A DNA stretch of 43,319 nt from Bifidobacterium imperatoris (GTDB taxonomy: Bacteria; Actinomycetota; Actinomycetes; Actinomycetales; Bifidobacteriaceae). Below, piece by piece: positions 32,791 through 40,100 of this stretch; positions within the stretch are counted from its first letter, which is position 1; the number at the start of each line of letters is the position of its first letter. The notes below the pieces were generated by a model, which saw only the letters and a program-made list of their open reading frames with translations, searched no databases and was not told the origin of the DNA. The stretch covers positions 1-43,319 of the forward strand of contig NZ_NMWV01000021.1 of the NCBI RefSeq assembly GCF_002860405.1, written 5' to 3'. Position numbers and translations under genes: made by a program.

Positions 32791-33717
32791 ATGTCGAATG
32801 TTTCCAAGTCCGCCGCGGCCGTGCCTGAGCACAAGTCCACGGCAAAGGCCCAGGCGTTCAAGCGCGGTATCCTGTACGCGCTTCCGGACTGGGTAATGAT
32901 TATCGTCCTGTTCTTTGTACCGATCGTGCTGCTCGTCATCATGGCATGCTCCCGCTGGAGCCTGCTCGGCGGCAACCGTGGCACCAACTTCCCGGACAAT
33001 TTCGCCAAGGTATTCGAACACAAGCTATTCTGGCCGTCCATCGGCTTCACGCTTGAATACACCGTGATTGTGACGATTTTCCTGCTGGTGCTCGGCCTCG
33101 GCATGGCTCTGATCGTGCAGGAATCCACCAAGTGGAACAATGTGCTGCGTACCTGCTTCCTGCTGCCGTCCGCAACCGGTCTGGCCTCCGCATCCCTGCT
33201 GTTCTACGCACTGTACTCCCCGCAGGTTGGCCCTGTGACCAAGATTCTCTCCACGCTGGGTCTGATGCAGGAAGGCGGCTCGGTGCTCGCCACTGGCCAG
33301 TCCGCCCTGTGGGCCACAATCATCGTCATCGTCTGGCGCTTCTCCGGCTACTACATGCTGCTCATGATGATCGGCCTGCAGGCCATCCCCGGTGACCTGT
33401 ACGAAGCCGCTCGCATGGATGGCGCCGGCACCTGGCGTATCTTCCGCTCCATCACCTTGCCGCTGATGAAGCCCACCATCGTGATGTGCCTGGTCTACTG
33501 CGTAACTGGTTCCATCCTCGCCTTCGACCAGTTCTTCATTCTGACCAAGGGCGGCCCGAACAACTCCACGATGACCGTGGTGCAGCTCATCTACAACTTC
33601 GCCTTCGATTCCAAGAAGGACCTCGGCATGGCAGCAGCTCTCTCGCTGGTTGTGCTCATCGCCCTGGTGATTATCAACTCCATTCAGATGCGCGGTATGC
33701 GCGACAACACCAAGTGA
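32791..33717 (+). CDS. Carbohydrate ABC transporter permease, MalF type
   Basis: A 308-residue membrane protein with about six membrane segments and the EAA loop EAARMDGAGTWRIFRSITLPLMKP (about 204-227), the contact site for the ATPase. The N-terminus (LPDWVMIIVLFFVPIVLLVIM) is a typical first helix of this permease class. AAAGGAG precedes the ATG. With the next gene it forms the membrane channel for the sugar delivered by the binding protein at 31117. No ATPase gene is present; in bifidobacteria such importers usually share one MsmK-like ATPase encoded elsewhere. Confidence 0.92.
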   Translation: MSNVSKSAAAVPEHKSTAKAQAFKRGILYALPDWVMIIVLFFVPIVLLVIMACSRWSLLGGNRGTNFPDNFAKVFEHKLFWPSIGFTLEYTVIVTIFLLVLGLGMALIVQESTKWNNVLRTCFLLPSATGLASASLLFYALYSPQVGPVTKILSTLGLMQEGGSVLATGQSALWATIIVIVWRFSGYYMLLMMIGLQAIPGDLYEAARMDGAGTWRIFRSITLPLMKPTIVMCLVYCVTGSILAFDQFFILTKGGPNNSTMTVVQLIYNFAFDSKKDLGMAAALSLVVLIALVIINSIQMRGMRDNTK

Positions 33718-33737
33718 GAAAGGGGAGGTAATTCATT

Positions 33738-34556
33738 ATGACTACCCCATTGTGGAAGCGCGTTATCGCTCGAATTCTTGAAGCCTTACTGGCCTTGATC
33801 TTCATCAGCCCGCTGATCTGGGTTGTGATCAGCTCCTTCAGCCCGCAGCCCGGTTCCGCCCAGTCCAAGGGCTGGGGTGTGGCCAACTACTTGACCCTGT
33901 TCGGTTACCAGGAAGGTCTGCCGAAGTACCTGTTCAACTCCATCATCGTTAGCCTCGTCGCCGTGGTGTTCTCCGTTGTGGTCTGCACTCTGGCCGGCTA
34001 CTCCTTCTCCCGCTTTGACTACCCGGGTCGTAACCTCGGCTTCATGGTGACCCTGTCCATCCTGATGGTGCCGTACGCATCCCTGCTGATCCCGCTGATG
34101 GTGTGGTTCAAGGATATCGGCCTCAACGACACCCTGCTCGGTGTCGGTCTCGTGATCACGCTGTTCCAGCTGCCTATGAGCACCTTCATCATGCGTAACG
34201 CATTCGATGCCATCCCGAAGGATATGGAAGAGGCCGCTATGGTTGATGGCTGCAACTCCTTCCAGGCACTGTTCAAGATTCTGGTTCCGGTGGTCAAGCC
34301 TTCTATGGTGACCGTTGGCCTGCTGGCCTTCCTCGAGGCATGGAACAACTTCATGATTCCGCTGTACTTGAGCTCTTCCGCCAAGTCCACCCTGCCGCTC
34401 GCTATGGTGAACATGCGCCAGCAGACGATGGGCGTCATCGACTACGGTGCCACCGAAGCCGGCGTTGTGGTTCTGCTCATCCCATGCGCCATCCTCTTCC
34501 TCGCACTCCAGAAGTACTACGTGAAAGGTTTCATGGCCGGAGCGGTCAAGGGCTGA
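33738..34556 (+). CDS. Carbohydrate ABC transporter permease, MalG type
   Basis: A 272-residue partner permease with about six membrane segments and the EAA loop EEAAMVDGCNSFQALFKILVPVVKPSM (about 164-190). GGGGAGG lies upstream; the gap to the first permease is 20 bases and to hypBA1 two bases, so the three genes are transcribed together. Substrate inferred from the downstream GH127 and GH121 genes: beta-L-arabinofuranose disaccharide or related oligosaccharides of plant extensins. Confidence 0.92.
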   Translation: MTTPLWKRVIARILEALLALIFISPLIWVVISSFSPQPGSAQSKGWGVANYLTLFGYQEGLPKYLFNSIIVSLVAVVFSVVVCTLAGYSFSRFDYPGRNLGFMVTLSILMVPYASLLIPLMVWFKDIGLNDTLLGVGLVITLFQLPMSTFIMRNAFDAIPKDMEEAAMVDGCNSFQALFKILVPVVKPSMVTVGLLAFLEAWNNFMIPLYLSSSAKSTLPLAMVNMRQQTMGVIDYGATEAGVVVLLIPCAILFLALQKYYVKGFMAGAVKG

Positions 34557-34558
34557 TT

Positions 34559-36535
34559 ATGAAAGTAACGATTACATCACCGTTCTGGAAGCAGCGTCGC
34601 GACCAGATCGTCGAATCGGTGATCCCGTACCAGTGGGGTGTGATGAACGACGAAATCGACACTGTCGTTCCCGACGATCCTGCTGGCAACCAGCTATCCG
34701 ATAACAAAAGCCATGCCGTAGCCAACCTGAAGGTGGCTGCCGGTGAGCTTGACGACGAATTTCACGGTATGGTCTTCCAGGATTCCGACGTCTACAAGTG
34801 GCTTGAGGAAGCCGCCTACGCGCTGGCTTATCATCCGGATCCTGAACTGCAGGCACTGTGCGATAAGACGGTTGATCTCATCGCCCGTGCCCAGCAGGAT
34901 GATGGTTATCTCGATACGCCGTATCAGATTAAGTCAGGTGTGTGGGCCAACCGTCCGCGCTTCAGCTTGATTCAGCAGAGCCATGAAATGTATGTGATGG
35001 GCCACTACATCGAGGCTGCTGTGGCATACCATCAGGTGACCGGCAATGAGCAGGCGCTTGATGTGGCCAAGAAGATGGCTGACTGCCTGGACGCGAACTT
35101 CGGTCCGGAAGAGGGCAAGATTCATGGTGCCGATGGCCACCCGGAAATCGAGCTCGCTCTCGCCAAGCTGTATGAGGAGACACATGAGGAGCGTTATCTG
35201 ACGCTCGCCCAATACCTCATCGACGTGCGTGGCCAGGACCCTGAGTTCTACACCAAGCAGCTCAAGGCCATGAACGGCGACAATATCTTCCCGGATCTGG
35301 GCTTCTACAAGCCGAGCTATTTCCAGGCAGCCAAGCCCGTGCGTGACCAGCAGACTGCCGATGGCCACGCCGTACGCGTTGGCTACCTGTGCACTGGCGT
35401 GGCACATGTCGGCCGCTTGCTTGGCGATGAGGGTCTGATTGAAACTGCAAAGCATTTCTGGAAGAACATCGTCACCAAGCGCATGTATGTCACTGGTGCC
35501 ATCGGCTCCACCCATGTGGGCGAATCGTTCACTTACGATTACGATCTGCCGAACGACACGATGTACGGCGAAACCTGCGCCTCTGTGGCTATGAGCATGT
35601 TCGCCCTGCAAATGTTGGACATCGAAGCCAAGGGCGAGTACGCCGACGTGTTGGAGAAGGAACTGTTCAATGGTTCCATTGCTGGCATCAGCCTCGACGG
35701 CAAGCAGTACTACTATGTCAACGCTTTGGAAACCACGCCGGATGGTCTGGCCAACCCGGATCGCCACCATGTGCTCTCTCATCGCGTGGACTGGTTCGGT
35801 TGCGCCTGCTGCCCCGCCAACATCGCCCGACTCATCGCATCCGTAGATCGTTACATCTACACCGAGCGCGATGGCGGCAAGACCGTACTCAGCCACCAGT
35901 TCATCGCCAACAATGCTGAGTTTGCATCCGGCCTGACCGTGGAACAGCGTTCCAACTTCCCGTGGGATGGTCATGTGGAATACACGGTCGCGCTGCCTGC
36001 CTCCGCACAACTCAGCTCCGTGCGTTTCGGCCTGCGTATTCCTGGCTGGTCGCTGGGCAAGTACGCGCTGACGGTGAACGGTAAGCCTGCTGCTGCCGAT
36101 GTGGAAGACGGGTTCGTCTACCTGACGGTCAACGCCGGCGACGCGTTGGAGATTGCTCTCGATTTGGACATGAGCGTGAAGTTCGTGCGTGCCAATTCCC
36201 ATGTGCGCTCCGATGCCGGTCAGGTGGCCGTGACCCGTGGCCCGCTGGTCTACTGCTCCGAGCAGGTGGATAACCCCGGCGATCTGTGGACCTATCGCCT
36301 TGCCGATGGCGTGACCGGTAAGGATGCCACTGTTGCGTTCCAGCCTGACCTGCTGGGTGGTGTGGATGCCATCGAGCTGCCGGCGGTACGTGAGACCGAA
36401 GACGATGACGATGCTCCGCTCTACGTGGATGCCGATGAAGTGCGTGCCGGTGAGCCGGCCACGCTGAAATTGGTGCCGTACTACTCGTGGGCCAACCGCG
36501 AAATCGGCGAAATGCGCGTTTTCCAGCGTCGCTAG
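34559..36535 (+). CDS. hypBA1: Beta-L-arabinofuranosidase, glycoside hydrolase family 127
   Basis: Cleaves beta-1,2-L-arabinobiose to arabinose; retaining, with a cysteine nucleophile held by zinc. The start at 34559 gives 658 residues, the length reported for HypBA1. All residues described for that enzyme are at the same numbers: E322 (acid/base), E338, C340, C415, C417 (nucleophile) and C418, in YGETCAS and FGCACCPANI. The (alpha/alpha)6 barrel (about 1-440) is followed by beta-sandwich domains. No signal peptide, so it acts in the cytoplasm on imported sugar. The frame is open upstream to 34340, but that overlaps the permease gene. No ribosome binding site apart from coupling to the permease stop two bases before. 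Confidence 0.97.
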   Translation: MKVTITSPFWKQRRDQIVESVIPYQWGVMNDEIDTVVPDDPAGNQLSDNKSHAVANLKVAAGELDDEFHGMVFQDSDVYKWLEEAAYALAYHPDPELQALCDKTVDLIARAQQDDGYLDTPYQIKSGVWANRPRFSLIQQSHEMYVMGHYIEAAVAYHQVTGNEQALDVAKKMADCLDANFGPEEGKIHGADGHPEIELALAKLYEETHEERYLTLAQYLIDVRGQDPEFYTKQLKAMNGDNIFPDLGFYKPSYFQAAKPVRDQQTADGHAVRVGYLCTGVAHVGRLLGDEGLIETAKHFWKNIVTKRMYVTGAIGSTHVGESFTYDYDLPNDTMYGETCASVAMSMFALQMLDIEAKGEYADVLEKELFNGSIAGISLDGKQYYYVNALETTPDGLANPDRHHVLSHRVDWFGCACCPANIARLIASVDRYIYTERDGGKTVLSHQFIANNAEFASGLTVEQRSNFPWDGHVEYTVALPASAQLSSVRFGLRIPGWSLGKYALTVNGKPAAADVEDGFVYLTVNAGDALEIALDLDMSVKFVRANSHVRSDAGQVAVTRGPLVYCSEQVDNPGDLWTYRLADGVTGKDATVAFQPDLLGGVDAIELPAVRETEDDDDAPLYVDADEVRAGEPATLKLVPYYSWANREIGEMRVFQRR

Positions 36536-36543
36536 TCCATCAT

Positions 36544-36657
36544 TTCCGAGGATTGCCTCGGAATGCAATAAAAAAGAGCTGCTCTGCCGGCAATCAGTCG
36601 GTAGAGCAACTCTTGAATAGATTCTTATGCGATTGAGGCTTGTGAAAGCTGCAATCA
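36544..36657 (+). other. Structured 3' region of hypBA1
   Basis: Between the hypBA1 stop and the terminator at 36713 are three hairpins: TTCCGAGG/CCTCGGAA (36544-36563), a longer imperfect stem with AGAGCTGCTCTGCCG and CGGTAGAGCAACTCT (36575-36615), and GATTGAGGCTT/AAGCTGCAATC (36633-36656). None has a T-run on the plus strand. No open frame of note. It may stabilise the hypBA1 mRNA or be released as a small RNA; function unknown. Confidence 0.4.
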
Positions 36658-36712
36658 CATAGGCCAGTTGTGCGAATCGATTGGAGCCGAGAAGCGCATC
36701 TGGGGAATGAGG

Positions 36713-36749
36713 TCTCCCGTGTAGGTACATGCCTGCACGGGAGATTTTT
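36713..36749 (+). terminator. Intrinsic terminator of the ABC-hypBA1 operon
   Basis: TCTCCCGTGTAGG and CCTGCACGGGAGA form a 13-base-pair stem (one G-T pair) around TACATG, followed by TTTTTA. It separates hypBA1 from hypBA2, which has its own promoter. Confidence 0.9.
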
Positions 36750-36785
36750 ATATCTCCTTATTGTAGTGGGAATCCTGTGCACAAT

Positions 36786-36888
36786 TGCGAAAATAAATGC
36801 GAAAATGGTGAAGTAACAAGGATTTTGTTCGTTTGAGCCTTGTAATCAATGGGGAAAATTTGCGAAACCGTATTCGCTTGATTATGAT
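36786..36888 (+). promoter_or_regulatory. Promoter and operator of hypBA2
   Basis: TTGCGA (36860-36865), a 17-base spacer and TATGAT (36883-36888) form the promoter. TGCGAAACCGTATTCGCT (36861-36878) is CG-centred, has GCGAA/TTCGC arms and overlaps the -35 box, as at 30950. Two further TGCGAAAAT half sites lie at 36786 and 36798, 12 bases apart. The leader from about 36895 to 37115 has no gene; AGCAGGA precedes the start. Confidence 0.65.
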
Positions 36889-37115
36889 ATGAAATCAGTT
36901 CTAGCGGGTCGCTCCAACCTCGGCATCCAAAGCAGGATACTGAAATCAGACCTACTGAATCCTCATTCCAAACCCCTATAACCAATGAAGGCAAAACCGG
37001 CGAACAATACAGACTGCGTAGTCTGACGTTCCACGGTATAAGTTCCGGCCGCACGGCTGCGGCTCAATCCTCAAGCACATAGGCGAGAGGCCGGGGCAGA
37101 GAGGTTCAAGCAGGA

Positions 37116-40100
37116 ATGCATCAATCAGCACGAAAGCGGTGGCTCGCGTCAGTGGGCGCAGTCGCCGCAGTCGCCACGCTGGCCACTGGCGGCGCGTTCA
37201 CCGCAAATGCGGCGGACACAATGAGCCATCCCAATGCGGATGTGGCCTATCCAACATTTACCGGTTCCAGCGATCCGATGAAAACGGCCGAAAACACGGT
37301 CTCCTACAATCCGACCACCAGCTATCTGGCCGAAACCTTCGCCAAGGATCAAGCCAACGGTGCCGGCACTGATACAGACCATGATTTCTGGATTGATTCG
37401 ATTCTGGCCCGCACCGGCGCGCAGCCGAACGGCAAGAGCTCCAACAGCAAGGGCGATTACACCTATGAGGGCTCCGATGGCAACAACTATCTGTTCACTC
37501 GTGGCCGCGCCGCCTACATGTACACGCACACCCCAGGCCGTCTGGGCTTCGTGGGCGATACCGCATACTGGGACCAGACCAGCCAGAACGGCTATACCAT
37601 TACGGTGGAAGCGGACGGCAAGACCCAGACGCTCAACGAAGACACGTCACAGCGCAAGCAGACCCCAAGCTACTTCAAGACGGTATTCCAGACCAGCGGC
37701 AAGACGCTGAAAATCACCGAAGTCAAATACATCACCAACAACAACGTCATGGTGACCAACCTGACTGTGGAAAGCACCGCTGACCGTGACGTAACCATTA
37801 CCGCAGCCTCGCCGTTCGCCACCACCGGCGATGATGGCGCTGCCGAACTGACCGGTCGCTTCAACGTCAAGAACAATCTGACCACCATCTACCCACGCTT
37901 CTCCGGCAACGATTTCACCGTTTCCAGTGGCAAGCTCACCTCCACGCTGAGCCTTAAGTCAGGCGAAGCACAGACCACCAAGCTGCAGCTCGGTCTGATC
38001 GCCAACGAACTGCCGGATTCCACCACCGAGTACGAAGCTCGTTACACCGGTGATCTCAAGGATCCGGCCGCTTCCTACAAGGATTCCGTCACCACCTACA
38101 ACCAATGGTGGGTCGACAACGCTCCCTATGTGGATACCCCGGAAGACAACATCGACAAAACCGTGGTCTACCGCTGGTGGCTGAGCCGATTCAACATGCT
38201 CGACGCCAACATGCCCGGCAACACCTTCCAGTACCCAACCTCCATCGAAGGCGTGCTCGGCTACAACAACCAGATCGTGCTCACCTCCGGCATGTTCATG
38301 ATGGACACCAAGTGGTTCCGCAACCCGGAGTACTCCTACGGCACATGGCTTTCCGCCGGCGATACCGCCAAGAAGGGCAAGTCCGGCTATTACTACTACC
38401 ACGACAACCCGGGCGATCCAGCCAACTGGAACCACAGCTACACGCAGTACATCACGCGCGCCGGCTGGGATTCCTACAAGGTGCATGGCGGTCCATCCAC
38501 CGTGGCCGAGAAGCTCGCCGATCAGGGCGCCGAAGATGTGCAAGGTCTGCTCAACTCCAACACCGAGTCGGACAACAACGACAACCAGAACAACAACAAG
38601 AACAGCCTGATCGACTGGTCCTGGTGGTCGATGACCGGTAATGATGCCGACGCAGTCTCCTTCTCCGAACCGGGACGCTCCGGGCAGCGTATGGATCGAG
38701 CTGACGGCTCCGCCAACATGTGGGCCAACGCCAACGCCGCAGCCCAGGCATACAAGGCCGCAGGCGATACCGCCAACGCTGAGAAGATGCAGAAGATTGC
38801 CGACAACATCAAGCAGGATGTTCTTGACAACCTGTGGGATTCCTCCGACAATCTGATCAAGCACAAGTGGCTCAGCGATGGTGCCTTCGCCAAGTACAAG
38901 GAAATCAACAATTACTACCCGTACTCCGAAGGGCTGATGCCAACCGGCAACAGTGACTACAACCAGGCGCTGCGCCTGTTCGCCGATTCCGACGAGTTCC
39001 CGATCTTCCCGTTCTTCACCGCCAACCAGGCGGATAAGGCGGCCCTGAACTTCCCAGGTTCCAACAACTTCTCCATCATCAATGCTCAGCCGTTGCTGCA
39101 GGTGTACTCCTCTGGCATTCGCAACTACGATGCCAACAAGAACGGCTACATCACCAACGAACAATTCAAGAAACTGCTGTACTGGGTGGCATTCGCCCAC
39201 TATCAGGGCGGCAACAACGAGTACCCGGACCAGAACGAATTCTGGAACGAGGACAATAACAATGTTGGCGATCTGAACGGTGATGGCAAAGTCAACAACC
39301 AGGATAAGAACCTGGATGCTGCACAGAATGGTGGCAAAATCACTTATCGCTCCTGGATTCACCACACCCAGCTCGGCACTACGAACTGGACGATGATTGA
39401 GGACGTGGCCGGCATGGTGCCGCGCGAGGACAACAAGATCGAGCTCAACCCGATTGAAATCCCCGGCTGGAACTACTTCACCGTCAACAACCTGAGCTAC
39501 CACGGTCAGGATGTTTCCATCGTGTGGGATAAGGATGGTAGCCACTACGGTGGTCCCGCAGGCTACAGCCTGTATGTGGGAGGCAAGCTCGCCTTTACTT
39601 CCGACAAGCTCGCTCACCTTATCTACGATCCATCCGCAGGTACTGTTGAGGACGCTGATAAGGCAGGCGTGACCATCACCAGCGCCACCGGCTCCGACCT
39701 CAAGGCTGCCAACCAGGTTGCCTTCACTGCTGACCAGCGCGTGACCGATTTGTTCGCCAAGGCTGGCACGAACGTCGACTCCGCTTCCAAGTCCACCACC
39801 AACGTTGCTGAAGGCGGCAGCACCGAAGCCACCTACAACGATGCCAAGGGCTATGAAAAGGAGAACGCCGTTGACGGCAAGACCGTGATGGAATCGTTCT
39901 GGGGTACCAAGGGCTCTAAGAATAAGACCGATTCCTTGACTGTCACATTCAAGAATGGCGCTCAGGATATTGATGATATCCGCCTCTACTACTACCAGAC
40001 TTCGTCCAGCCAGACGATTTCCGGTTACGCAGAACCCGCCAACTACAAGCTGGAGTATCAGAAGGAAGACGGCACATGGGTCCCGATTGAGGGCCAAGTG

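Noticed and set aside
34340..34558. Upstream extension of hypBA1 to 34340
   Set aside because: It overlaps the MalG-type permease gene in another frame; the start at 34559 gives the exact HypBA1 length and residue numbering.
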